From: Zea mays
Lineage: Eukaryota > Streptophyta > Magnoliopsida > Poales > Poaceae
DNA: 64,000 bases
NCBI RefSeq assembly: GCF_902167145.1
Contig: NC_050104.1
Span: forward strand, 94,933,849 to 94,997,848
Direction of reading: 5' to 3'
In this document: in pieces, positions 1 to 11,183 of the stretch
Numbering within the stretch: the stretch's first letter is position 1
Layout of the letters: each line of letters starts with the position of its first letter
The notes under the pieces: generated by a model
Seen by the model: only the letters and a program-made list of their open reading frames with translations
Database searches by the model: none
Told to the model about the DNA's origin: nothing
Position numbers and translations under genes: made by a program

Positions 1-3000
1 TCAGCGTATGTTCGCCTTCTCTGTGACAATGAGGCTGAAGTGCGGATTGCAGCTGCTGGAAAAGTTACAAAATTCTGCAAAATATTAAACCCACAAATTG
101 CAATTGAACATATTCTTCCGTGTATCAAGGTGTGTTTAAGCATTGCACAAACACTATTGAGCTCTGCACCAATATTCAGTGGTTAACTTGTGCCTTTTGT
201 ACTCATAGGAATTATCATCAGATTCATCTCAGCATGTTCGTTCAGCTTTGGCATCGGTTATTATGGGAATGGCTCCTGTATTGGGAAAGGTGTGAGCTCT
301 AGCAGTGAATGCAATATATCAGTTTGATGGAAAAAATTACTCTTCAGTCATCAGTAGTGTTAGTTACCGTTTCTCCTGTTGTAATGGGGTGTCTGTGTAA
401 TGGGCTTAGGCCTAACTACTCATATAAATATATCCCCCAACCCTGGTTAGGGTTTGAGTCCACTAAGGCCTTGTTCGGTTATTCCTATCCCATGTGGATT
501 GGATGGGATTGGAAAAAATTATGAGATTTTGACTTGTTCGGGATTAAAACCCACTCAATCCCACCCAATCCACATGGATTGAGAGCAAAACGAACAAGCT
601 CTAACATGGTATCTAGCTAGGTTTAGTTGGACATGTACAATAATGTCGTGACTATGGAAACTATTTTCTTGTGATGGAGGCATGGAGCAGTATAGGAAGC
701 AGAAGAAGGATCTACACATGGTTTTCATTGACTTGGAGAAGGCTTATGACAAAAGACCAATGAATATTATGTGGTGGGCTTTGGACAAGCATAAAGTTTC
801 AACGAAGTACGTTGAACATGTACAATAATGTCGTGACTATTGTTCGAACAAGTGATAGAGACACCTGACTTCTAGATTAGAATAGGACTACATCAAGGGT
901 CAACTTTGAGCCCTTGCCTTGGTTTATGTTTTTTGAGGGCAATGTAGTGCTAGTTTATTAAAGCCGAGCAAGACTAACTAGGAAACAAGAGTTGTGGCGG
1001 GAGACTCAGCAGAACTAAAACCGAATATATGAGATGTGCCAAAGAAGGATACCTTTCGGTATAGGGTCGATGCTACCGAGAGACGATGATATTGATGAAG
1101 GTGTTAGCCAGTAGCTATAGATTCAAAGTAGGGTGGATGTAGGGTGGATGAAGTGGTGTCAAGCATCTAACATTCTATGTGACAAGAGGGAACCATAGAA
1201 GCTAAAAGCGACTTTTATAGGACGACGATTAGACCTGCTACGTTTCATGGTGCAGAACGTTGGCTACAAAAAGATGACATGTTCAAAATGCGTATGATGC
1301 ATTCGATTTGTGGCCTTACAATAAGGAATCGAGTTTGGAACGGCGATATTCCACATTCTTTCGGGCTAATGATTTGAATATTAGATAGATTCGAGGATCT
1401 CTATGAACTAACATGCTCGAAAGGTCAACCATGGAAGCTATTTTTTAATCACTACACCTTTAAAGTGGGAGTTTCGTCGTGTGTCGTCCCTCTCCCCGTG
1501 TGCCCAGCGAGTGTCGTCCGCTCCCCCGCGCGCTCATGAAAAATCCATAAATGGAGCGCGCTCTCTAGGGTTTGAACCATGGTCACAAGGAACAAGCACT
1601 CGCCTCCTAACACCTGCAACTCATGTTGGTTTGTGTTGTATAAAGGAATATCTATCTATATGATATATAGAAATGGTAACGATGCACAGACAACTGAGTA
1701 GTAAAATTAAAATTAGTGATGGTGCAGTATAGGGAGCAGAAGGTCCTACACATGGTTTTCATCGACTTGGAGGCTTGGGAAAAAACACTAATGAATGTTA
1801 TTGTTATGTGGTGGTCTTTGGATAAACATGAAGTTCCAACGAAGTACATTGGACTCATTATAGGACATGTACAACAATGTTGTGGCTAGTGTCCGAACAA
1901 GTGATAGAGACACAAATGACTTTCCGATTAGAATATGACTATCTCAAGGTCAGCTTTGAGCCCTTTATCTTTATGCCTTGGTGATGGATGAGGTCACAAG
2001 GGACATACAAAGGGATATCCTTTGGTGTATGTTTTTTGCGGACGATGTAGTGCTAGTTGATGAAAGCCGGACATAAATAAATACGAAACTGGAGTTGTGG
2101 CGGGATACTATAGAGTCCAAAGATTTTAGACTCAGTAGAACTAAAATCGAACATAAGGGACATGACTGGTACTACTACACATGAGGAGGAGAGGTTAGTT
2201 TGAAAGGTCAAAGTAGTGCCCAACAAGGATAGGGACAAACCCAATGCTGACGACTCGGCTCCCACATGAGTGGGGTTTAGGGAAGGAATAACCGAGGCAA
2301 GCCTTACCCCTGCATTTTTTGGAGAGTGGCTGCGTTGAACCTAGGACCTTTAGCTCAGTGGAAAGGCTCCCCATCACTGTGCCTCCCCTCCCCTCCCTCC
2401 CTCTCTCTCTCTGTACCATTGATCCTAAAATACCGAAAGGCAGGAGGGAGGGGCGTCAAGGACCTGACATTCTATGTGACAAGATGGTACTATAGAAGCT
2501 AAAAGACAAATTTTATAGGACGACGATTAGACCTGCTATGTTTCATGGTGCAGAATGTTGGCCTACAAAAAGACGACATGTTCAACAATTAAATATTGCG
2601 AAAATGCATATGTTGTGTTGGATTTGTGGCCATACATAAGGGATCGAGTATCTAACGACGATATACATGATAAGCTAGAAGTAACATCAAGAAAACTTGT
2701 CCAACACCGGTTGAGATGGTTTGGACTTATTCAACAGAGACCTCTAGAAACACCAACGCATAGTGGGATCCTAAGGCGCAATAGTAATGAGAAGAGAGGC
2801 AGGGGAAGGCCAAAGTTGATATGGGAAGAGATAGTAAAAGGAGATATGAAAGGATGGAATATACCAAAATATTTAGTTTTGAATAGGAGTGCATGGTAAA
2901 CAGTTATCCACGAACCTTGACTTGTGGCTACTGTTGTGTTTTACCTCTATACTATTCCAACTTGCTTCGGTCTATAAAAGGCTTTGTTGTTATTGTAAAC

Positions 3001-6000
3001 TTGTAGTCCTAATAGGGCGTACCCAGTGCCGTAGGCTTCCCGCACTGTGCGGGGTCTGGGGAAGGGTATCTTTAAGCGCCAAGCCTTACCCGCATAATAT
3101 GCAGAGGCTGGGGCTCGAACCCGGGACCTTCCGGTTACAGACGGTAGGCTCTACCGCTGCACCAGGCCCGCCCTTCACTTGTAGTCCTAATAATGCTGTT
3201 AAATATTTGTTGGTCTTTGTTAACGTACAACAATACTGCTAATCTTTATTGGTACTTGTCAACAGCTAAATGCTGATCTAATTGTACTGACTGTTCCAGT
3301 TTTGACTTTTTTGCAGGACGCCACTCTTGAACAACTGCTTCCCATTTTTCTTTCTTTGCTGAAGGATGAGTTCCCTGATGTTCGACTCAACATTATAAGC
3401 AAACTTGATCAAGTTAACCAGGTCAGTGGCTGGCTACCCTGCCAAGCTATGTAGTTTAAGCTATAAACGCATATTTTCCTGCTTTGTTCACAAGTATTAG
3501 CACTTGAAATTTTGTTGGTAGTTGGTTATGTACTGAGACTACCTGTCCAATTTTGCTTGTGCACCATTTAGTTGGAAGGTAAGAGTAATAATTAGTTAAC
3601 TTGTAAGTTTTACCTCTTTACATATATTCTGTTTTTTAGAATAGTACCTTAAAATTGCAGATTATTTCTTTGGAATCTTGTGATGTTGTTCCTACCAAAG
3701 AGATAGCAATAGATCAGTTATTAATCGTGAAAGACCAGAAATTAGTCTATTCTCAACCCAGATGTTCTATCATCATATATTTCTACTATATAGATTATCT
3801 TCTCTTCCAACACCTTTAACCACTTTAAGCCCTGTCATTTGGCTATCCTATGTTGGTTAGCTGTTGTTGAAGCTAGTGTTTATAACATCTCTAGTCCTTT
3901 GATTTGTCCATTAACACTGTATTATATGAGCTCAAGTTTGGAACTAAGTATATTTCCTTTACACTATTTCTATCTTCATTTTTTAATAAATGTGCTGTTA
4001 ATAAAATCCCAACGTCCGTGTTTAAGATCCCATGCTTTTGAATTGATCCTTGACAGCATTATATTTTTAGTTAATGATAACTGTTCACCCTGTGCTCCAA
4101 ATAGTGAAAAATTGGATAAAGCTACTTTTCTCTTTTGGACTATACATGCAGATGACACTGTAGCAAATAGTTGTGACTAAGAAACCAGTAAGGTTCACCA
4201 AGTTTAACTGGACAAGAATAGGCTTTTTTTTTAAACTTGTGTTCAAGATGTTTCCTGGCATCATTCACTTCATTCAATGATGTACTTGTAAGTTCTCTCC
4301 TGTATTTTTTTCAGGTTATTGGAATTGACTTGTTGTCGCAATCACTTCTGCCAGCCATTGTAGAGCTCTCTGAAGATAGGCACTGGAGAGTTCGGCTTGC
4401 CATAATTGAGTACATACCTTTGTTGGCCAGCCAGTTAGGTGTTGGTTTTTTTGATGACAAGTTAGGGGCACTTTGCATGCAGTGGTTGGAAGATAAGGTG
4501 CATAAATAATTTCACCAACCATTATTACACAAGTTCCATTAATGCAGAAACCATGCATACTATTTCTAATGATGGTCTTTTTAGTCTATATAAGTTGAAT
4601 TCTTGATTGATTCTATGTAATGTAATAGTGACTCAAAATACCAAACATTTGGCTTCAGGTTTTCTCGATCAGAGATGCTGGTGCCAATAATTTAAAGCGT
4701 TTGACAGAGGAATTTGGCCCTGAGTGGGCGATGCAACATATAATTCCTCAGGTTAGCTTTAGTACTGTGAAAAATGTAATAGCATTTATTGCGATAAATT
4801 TCTTATTTTGTTCTTAAGCTTTAAACCTTGACTTGAGCAAATACATGAGTCCTGTGGTTACTAACCTACCATTTCAGGTTATATGCGCAAAACCCATGCA
4901 CATCATCTCTTATGCGAGGGCGACAATGGAGTCTTCTGTGAAAGGGCCTCTAGCTGAGATGGTTAGGTGGTCTGGGTAGCACTCCTTAGGTCCTGACTCC
5001 TGAGTTCGAATCCCTGTGGGAGCGGATTTCAGGTTGAGCTTAAAAAAGGTCACTCGCTGTTCCCCGTTGTGTGCACATGAGATGGACTGATCTATGGAGG
5101 GCGGATCCTTGTGTAGGGGTTGGGAGGGCTTGAAGCATGAGTAAAGATCCGGGCCTATAGGGGGGTGCACCCTCATGCTGCACGGGGGACCATCTTTCGT
5201 GACCTTGGGGGAGGTATTTCCTCTACCGGCCAAGACAAGGAGTCTCCTTTGCGCCCCTTCCGATTCTTGCGTGTTCATAAAGAAATCTAGGAAAGAAGTG
5301 TTACAGAAGTGTTAGGCACACACTAGATGGGTGGCACCTATCATGTATTGTCTAGCACCTAAGTTGGTTGCTTAGATGGACGGCTCTAACATGGTTGTTT
5401 GGCACCTGGTGCCTAGGGTGAGCCGGTGAGCTAGATGGTCTGTACATTGGTTGTGATAATATTTCACTGAATAACTCAGTTCCGGAACCTAAGCTGATTT
5501 TATGCTAGACTAAGTTGTTATGACATCAGACTGGACCTTGCATACCCCCAAATAGGAGGATACAACAACATTTTTTTTTGCATTAAAGCAGGGTAAAGAG
5601 GGTATTGGAATAAAATTTACTCATGGTTAATTAATTATATCAACAGATTGATTGAAAATCTTTATATTGTCAAATCTCTTTTATATTCTAGGTTTTGGAG
5701 AAGATAAACAACCCACATTATCTGTATCGGATGACCACTTTGCAAGCTATTTCTTTGCTAGCTCCTGTCATGGGTCCTGATATCACATGCCAACAGTTGC
5801 TCCCTGTCGTCATTGCTTCTTCAAAGGACAGGTGAGTCCAAGATAACACGTGTTGAAGCATACCCTTTGCAAGGTCTCACTGATATCACCTTTAATTGCT
5901 AGGGTTCCGAACATGAAATTCAATGTTGCTAAAGTCCTGCAATCACTTGTACCAATCCTTGACCAATCTGTAAGTTGTAGTCATCAACTCTGTTGCTGCG

Positions 6001-6178
6001 ATCCTATTTTTATCAATATTTGGCTTTTTGCCTACCCCAATTGAATGCGTATTTGCAGGTTGTGGAGAAGACAGTGAAACCATGCCTAGTTGAGCTCAGT
6101 GAGGACCCAGATGTAGATGTAAGATACTACGCACACCAAGCCCTTCGGGCGTGTGACCAAATGGTGATATCTAGTTGA
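1..6178 (+). CDS. PP2AA: PP2A scaffolding subunit A (65-kDa HEAT-repeat), C-terminal half, 8 exons, 5' truncated by window
   Basis: This encodes the structural A subunit of protein phosphatase 2A, which holds the catalytic C subunit and a regulatory B subunit. Exons read from the sequence are 1-129, 209-289, 3317-3421, 4315-4497, 4659-4751, 5692-5831, 5903-5969 and 6059-6178 (TGA). Every intron begins GT and ends AG. All junctions are phase 0 except 5831/5903, where an Arg codon is split 2+1. The joined reading gives about 305 residues, roughly the second half of a normal ~587-residue plant A subunit, covering the C-terminal HEAT repeats. Conserved stretches include [68 protein letters not shown] and [17 protein letters not shown]. 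No frameshift or stop was found, so the gene looks functional. The 3027-bp intron 290-3316 is packed with transposons. The start codon lies left of the window. Confidence 0.96.
467..601. mobile_element. Tourist-like (PIF/Harbinger) MITE in PP2A intron
   Basis: A ~135-bp element begins ggccttgttcgg and ends cgaacaagctc, imperfect terminal inverted repeats. It is flanked by TAA at 464-466 and 602-604, the target duplication typical of PIF/Harbinger MITEs. The interior is also self-complementary: the atcccatgtggattgg side pairs with the ccaatccacatggattg side. Confidence 0.75.
660..1440 (+). mobile_element. RTE-type LINE fragment 1 (reverse transcriptase remnant)
   Basis: Translation near 676-760 gives [24 protein letters not shown], a recognisable stretch from the reverse transcriptase of plant RTE-like LINEs. 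Downstream pieces match the second fragment at 1720-2900, for example the shared stretch around 1170-1260 and 2470-2560. Many stops and indels make it non-coding. It lies in the host-gene orientation inside the intron. Confidence 0.75.
1445..1715. other. unassigned intronic segment between LINE fragments
   Basis: GC-rich at first (about 1480-1600) and AT-rich after that. It separates the two RTE fragments and probably belongs to another old insertion. I see no coding capacity or clear termini in it. Confidence 0.4.
1720..2900 (+). mobile_element. RTE-type LINE fragment 2, interrupted by a SINE
   Basis: This repeats the VFIDLE region (about 1750) and keeps the RT active-site motif as [14 protein letters not shown] (about 2029-2072). 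After a SINE-like insertion (2245-2395) it ends with the usual RTE C-terminal tail, open at 2555-2899: [12 protein letters not shown], then [20 protein letters not shown] and LNRSAW. It is a dead fragment. Together with 660-1440 it makes two partial copies of one LINE family in direct orientation. Confidence 0.8.
2245..2395 (-). mobile_element. degenerate Au-like SINE
   Basis: Read on the minus strand it contains a pol III B-box-like ggtcctaggttcaacgc (from about 2354 downwards), then ggggtaaggcttgcc and a ccccactcatgtgggagc tail. The order is the same as in the clearer SINE at 3015-3176. It interrupts the second RTE fragment. The ends are diffuse. Confidence 0.6.
3015..3176 (-). mobile_element. 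Au-type SINE with 16-bp target-site duplication
   Basis: The minus strand reads gggcctggtgcagcggtaga (box-A region), then a B-box ggtcccgggttcgagcccc, a ggtaagGCTTGgcgc segment and a tail ending gggtacgccc. This is the plan of the plant Au SINE. It is flanked by a perfect 16-bp direct repeat, acttgtagtcctaata, at 2999-3014 and 3177-3192, which fixes the boundaries. It lies just downstream of the RTE fragment in the PP2A intron. Confidence 0.88.
3422..4314 (+). other. PP2A intron, no recognisable insert
   Basis: GT (3422) to tttttttcag (ends 4314). AT-rich. The open frames in it (3839-4180 and antisense) have no recognisable product and span no splice site. I see no clear transposon. Confidence 0.7.
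4930..5280 (+). mobile_element. tRNA-derived SINE-like element in PP2A intron
   Basis: A box-A-like tagctgagatgg at 4951-4962 and a box-B gagttcgaatcc at 5002-5013 have tRNA-like spacing. They are followed by a GC-richer unrelated body up to about 5275. This is the plan of a tRNA-derived SINE. Boundaries are approximate and I could not find a target-site duplication. It sits in intron 4752-5691. Confidence 0.6.
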
Positions 6179-6420
6179 CTAGCCTGTCCAGGAATTAGCA
6201 AATGAGATACATATTGGTCTATTCTTTTTGAACATTTTAAAGTGTTATGTAGTCTTAAAAATTATTGTACCACCAATGAAGTTGATGCATCTTTTTATTA
6301 ATTATGTGTTTTTTGATTTAGGTTTAGTTTAGTTTTTGGATTTAATCAACCATGGGAAGTAGGTGCACACATGATATTTGTGTGATTGACCTGTGCATGT
6401 CTTGTGCTGTTGGTAGGTCA
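6179..6420 (+). other. probable PP2A 3' UTR and immediate 3' flank
   Basis: AT-rich sequence after the TGA at 6176-6178, with several T-rich and AATAAA-poor stretches. No unambiguous polyadenylation signal can be chosen by eye. Confidence 0.5.
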
Positions 6421-6492
6421 CTAGTGTAAGCACATTATTTTATAGTCTGCTTTGCTTAGCGTTGTGCGCGGAAACTGTATGCGTTGCTTGTT

Positions 6493-7940
6493 CAGACATG
6501 AAGTTTGCGCAGAAATTGTGTACTCTCTCGTCCCTCCAATTTTGAGGTAATTGGAGAGGGATAACTGGAGAAAACACTGAGATAGTCCTGTCTCAACCCT
6601 TGACTCTGAACTAAACAACTTTATTTGAGTGATTGTTCTATCCCATTCTGTTATTGTAACCAAACACGCTCTAAATGATTGGGTGATGATCAAGCTAAAG
6701 TAGCTATAGAAGAAGTCCAGGAAGGTATTTACGGTATACATCAATTCACTTCGAAAATAAAGTTGTTACTAGTAGCTGGCCTGCGCCTTTACGCGCTTCA
6801 TTACGTGTTTGACTACTTTATATATGTTGTTAAAACCGATGATGTGTAAATTATATAGATATTATAGGAAAAAATCGATGATAATATATATAATAATTAT
6901 AGAAGAGAACTACATTAGTATCTAAATATTGTAAATGTAATGAAGTAGAATATGTACATAGTAGTTGATATTTAAGTTACTTTATAGACATAGGAAGGTC
7001 TAGCAAAGTTGTTCAACATGTGCCACAATAATTATATAAGTGTATTTACATCAAGGATAGTTGGTATGACAATACATGTTAATGTAGAGATGTAAAGAAG
7101 TTGGTCAACAATTGTCAAGGCTAATTATGTAAGTATATTTATACCGACGATTATTGTTACGACAAAATATGCGTTGACGTTCGTAGCAGTCGTTCTGGCT
7201 GTTCATGATGTTTGAAAATAAAAAGAAAATGCAGACATGAAGTTGTGCGCAGAAATTGTATGCTTGTGAATTTGTTTTACATGATCCAAGTGCTAGGGCT
7301 CATAAAAGTGATCGGTAAATTGCATTGATGTATGATTTGATCAATGATGAGCTTTATTATCGTTTCGCTAAAGATGTGTTGTTTATTAAATGATTGGGTG
7401 ATGATCAAGCTAAAGTAGCTATAGAAGAAGTCCATGAAGGTATTTAAAATAAAGTGGTTACTAGTAGCTGGCCTGCGCCCTTGATGCGCTTCATTACGTA
7501 TTCGACTACTTTATAAATGTTGTTAAAACTGATGATGTGTAAATTATATAGATATTATAGGGAAAAAATCGATGATAATATACATAATCATTATAGAAGA
7601 GAGCTACATTAATATCTAAGTATTGTAAATGAAATGAAGTAGAATATGTACATAGTAGTTGATATTTAAGTTACTTTATAGACAGAGGAAGGTCTAGCAA
7701 AGTTGTTCAACATGTGCCACATAATTATATAAGTGCATTTACATCAAGGATAGTTGGTATGACAAAATACATGTTAATGTAGAGATGTAAAGAAGTTAGT
7801 CAACAATTGTCAAGGCTAATTATATAAGTATATTTATACCTACGATTATTGTTACCACAAAATACTCGTTAACGTTCGTAGCAGTCGTTCTGGCTGTTCA
7901 TGGAACCTATTTGAAAATAAAAAGAAAATGTATGATAATA
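6493..7940. repeat. diverged tandem duplication, ~0.72-kb period
   Basis: The block from 6673 (aaatgattgggtgatgatca) to about 7235 recurs from 7388 to about 7935 with a 715-bp offset and scattered mismatches. A further match at 6493 and 7232 (cagacatgaagtt...gcgcagaaattgt) suggests the unit began earlier and that 6525-6672 or 7265-7387 was replaced. 7300-7450 translates as LYYRFAKDVLFI then WLGDDQAKVAIEEVHEGI across one stop, resembling the zinc-binding region upstream of gypsy integrase. The stretch 6520-6672 ends accaaacacgctc, a MITE-like terminus. Confidence 0.75.
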
Positions 7941-9335
7941 TACGTTTTTGAGGTAAAAATCAGAACATGTGACAGTTTAGATCTTCATGATCAGTTTTCA
8001 AATGCTGATGCTTCAACATGCACATAGAAAATATTATTGAATTTTGTGTTTTAGCATGCAACTATAGAATAACAAATGGACCAACTTCATCCATTTGTCG
8101 AATAAAAAATTTGGTCTTGGCATTAAGTAATTAATTTTTGAAAAAAATGGTAATATGCAAGTATCCATTCGGTCATCTGCAGATCCTTTATCTCATCCTA
8201 TATTTCAAACTTCTCTATGCAAACAGTATCAAACAATGTCATATATAGTTATGTATCCCCTATTTTACCCACTTCACTAGAGACAGTCTTAATATGAAGA
8301 CTAATATTAGCGAGATCTGTGTTAGTTTCAGTTACTGGAAAGCTAGCCTTGGAACGTAAATAGGAAGCATGCGTTTAAGCATGAGTTGATATGCCAAAAG
8401 CAATAATATATACATTATGTGTTAAAATGCATACAAAGTGAAGCTCAAGTACTCTGGTGTGTCTTCTTCACTTGTACGATAGGTTAATGCTCTAAAAACC
8501 TGTTTTACAAACTAAGTATGGCATATTTTTTTTTGTATATAACATTTGAACTGGCATTCAAGTAAGTTTTAGATGTATAGGTGTAGATTTAGAGGAACTC
8601 GCCTTTGGGGGTATGGCCACGACAGATCTACGATTTAATAATGCCCTAGGCCAATTTTAATATGACAAAAATACAATACAAAACATAGTATATCAAATAA
8701 AATAAAATAGACTCTAAAGAGAGTATCGACTAACATAAAAAACATATAAGGCTATCTCAAGCATCTTATCCATCTCCATCCCATATTTAAACTCCACTTT
8801 CTGAACATTGCAGTCTACAGTACAAAACAGTGTTTTGAGTGACCATATGAGTGAACCGCATAATGAGTTTTAAAATCAATCCCAAAAAGATATAAAAAAA
8901 ATTCTTAGTGGCCTACATCACCGGTTGTAAGTGTGCGATATTAATCATACTACATTACGTGTGAGAAGAGAAATATTGAAATGTCGCTATGAAACATTAT
9001 ATTGACAACACTTATGCACACCCAAATCATGCATCAATTAACTCATTTTCGGATAATAGGAAGTAGTGTTTTAAATCAACAATGGCAAAAGAATTATTCT
9101 ACTATGCAAGCAGACGATGGAAAGACATGGCAACTGCAATCTAGAGTAAGTCTAACCTTTTCAAGGAGTATCTGATCTTCATATGCGCTAACCTTGTATC
9201 ACTATTTAATCTCTTGCTAACACTTACATGCTGGTTCCGACACCAGTATTCAGCCATTCAGGCAGTAAGTCCAGCACATCCGTCGAAAGAAGAAGTGAAA
9301 GCAGTGCGGCTACGAGAGATTATACATGTCCAAAC
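7941..9335. other. intergenic AT-rich sequence, nothing recognised
   Basis: About 1.4 kb of AT-rich sequence. I see no gene, terminal repeats or coding similarity in either strand. Confidence 0.6.
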
Positions 9336-9545
9336 ATTGGTGCCGGGCCAGCCCGGCCTAGGCATGACTAGACCCGGCACGAAAGGGCCCGGATCAGGCC
9401 CGACATGGCGTAAGTGTCGTGTCGTGTCGGGTCGGTCCGTGGGCTACAGTAGTCGGTCCAGACCTGGCACACCTAATCTTATACGGGTCAGGCCAGGCCG
9501 GAGGCACGACGGCCTCGTAGTGCCGTGCTCGGGCTCATAAATAGG
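9336..9545. other. GC-rich block of GGCCCG/CGGGCC repeats, possible hAT subterminal region
   Basis: Short cggcacg, ggcccg and cgggtc motifs in both orientations stand out from the AT-rich surroundings. Such repeats are common in the subterminal regions of plant hAT elements, and a hAT transposase remnant in minus orientation follows at 9823-11183, which would make this the 3' end. Terminal repeats and an 8-bp duplication were not identified. Confidence 0.4.
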
Positions 9546-9822
9546 TATTCCACATATTTCATACATAGATTTTATACACAGATTTCACTTTTTAGCAATG
9601 TACACAGAATTCATACAACAATTAACACATATTTAACATAGATTTCATTAAAACTGGAGCCTTAGTGCAACACTGTCTCGTTAAAAACATTCCTAGGTAA
9701 AAACTCACACCTCGTGAGAAAACCCTAGGAAGGAAAAGAGTGCAGCTAGCTCCTTTTGGAGTTCTAGTTCAAGTGTCTATTACAGTACTACATATTGACA
9801 GTCTATTACATAAATCATGAGT

Positions 9823-11183
9823 TCAAGTTCTAATTATTTTGTTCCTTGTTACTTCAACTCTTTCTTGCTCCTTTCTCTTGATCCCAGCTATTGTTTCTTG
9901 TTCATCATCCAAGTACAAAGATTCAAAAGCCACTTCTAGTTCCTTGGTGTTCTTCTCCACCTCATGCTGCTTGTGCAAGTCTGCTAGTTCTTAGTCCTTG
10001 ATGCATGAGAGGACCTCCATATCGGTTGTTACCCGCTGTCGCCATTCCTCGAAGACCATGCCAGCAATACTAAAAGTGGACTCCGAAGATATTGTAGAAG
10101 CAAAGACAGTTAGTACATCTTTAGCAAGTATAGAAAGGATATGATAAGTCTGGTTATGGCTTTTCCACCAGGTTAGAATATTGAAATCAGAGCCAAAGTG
10201 AGTTTTAGTGTCACTGTCAAGATACGAAGAGAGTTTAGAGAGAGCAGATCGAGAAGATGATATAGATACTGAGGGACCTGCATCCCTTCCAACAGAAAAG
10301 CACCATCATCACCATATATCTCATCCCAAGCATCACTTGCCTAACCAGAACCACCACATGCAGGCTGTGGATTTGCATTCAAGCACACCTCACCAAATTT
10401 GGTCTCATAGATTTTGTACATCTTACTTAACTTGGTACGGATAGTAGATAGAAATGTACTATAATCGGTACTAGTTAGATAAGACAACCCAAGAAGAAGC
10501 CTATGAAATCCCCTCATCTTAGCTCTAGGATCAAGAATGAAAGCAAAAACATAGAGAATGAGTATATCCCTCCAATATTTCAGAAACTTTGACTTCACAG
10601 GAACAATAGCTTCTCTAAGCAGTCTGTTATTTTCAAATGCATTGAGTTGTCTAGCAATTTTCAAGATACGATGCAACATTAAAGGTGATGTTGGGTAGCA
10701 AACACCTGATAGTGCAACAGTTGAATCATAGAAGACTTGAAGAAAAGATAACATTTTCTCAGCAATATACCAATGATCATCATTAAGTAAGACAGACCCA
10801 TCCTCTTTAGAAGGATGGTTTATTTTAATCCACACAGAGAAAGTCCCTCTATAGGGAACTAAATGCTTAAGCATCAGAAAAGTTGTGTTCCATCTCACAT
10901 CCATGTCCACACAAAACTTGCGAGGTCTAACACCAACACTCAAACAATATTGCTTATAAGCAACAATACGTTGATTTGAAGCATTTAAGAAAGTAATAGT
11001 AGTTCTAAAATCATCAACATGTTGTTTCAAGCGTTTGAAACCACATTTAACAATTAAATTATTAATATGGCAAGCACAGCGCTGCATATAAGAAAATTTC
11101 ACTGAAGAAAAAGACGTGTTGCTTGTTGATGTAAATTTAGATGCATATAGATTGATAGAGAAAAAATATTTATCTACTATCAA
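9823..11183 (-). pseudogene. hAT-family transposase remnant (Ac/RICESLEEPER type), N-terminus missing
   Basis: The largest open piece (10341-11183, 280 codons) starts inside the transposase with CACHINNLIVKCG, then VRWNTTFLMLKHL, LSGVCYPTSPLMLHRILKI and FAFILDPRAKMRGF, all typical of the hAT catalytic region. A TAG at 10341 and a frameshift follow. The C-terminal dimerisation domain is still readable at about 10240-9990 (LSSYLDSDTKTHFGSDFNILTWW, then TISSESTFSIAG and VLSCIKD). Another stop, TAA after IKD, precedes a charged tail ending at 9823. The N-terminal BED zinc finger is not seen. Dead copy. Confidence 0.85.

Noticed and set aside
120..302. 60-codon frame over the first intron of the PP2A segment
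   Set aside because: It is read-through across exon 209-289 in the wrong frame. The exon in the correct frame encodes conserved PP2A sequence.
4951..5013. A functional tRNA gene
   Set aside because: Boxes A and B are tRNA-like, but no cloverleaf acceptor stem closes around them and a long non-tRNA body follows, so a SINE fits better.
6769..7490. Two tandem Helitrons on the minus strand ending CTAG at 6769 and 7461
   Set aside because: The hairpin is weak and no TC-type start or empty site could be identified. Kept only as a remark under the duplication.
8700..8900. Possible MITE in the AT-rich 3' flank
   Set aside because: No inverted termini or target duplication could be paired.
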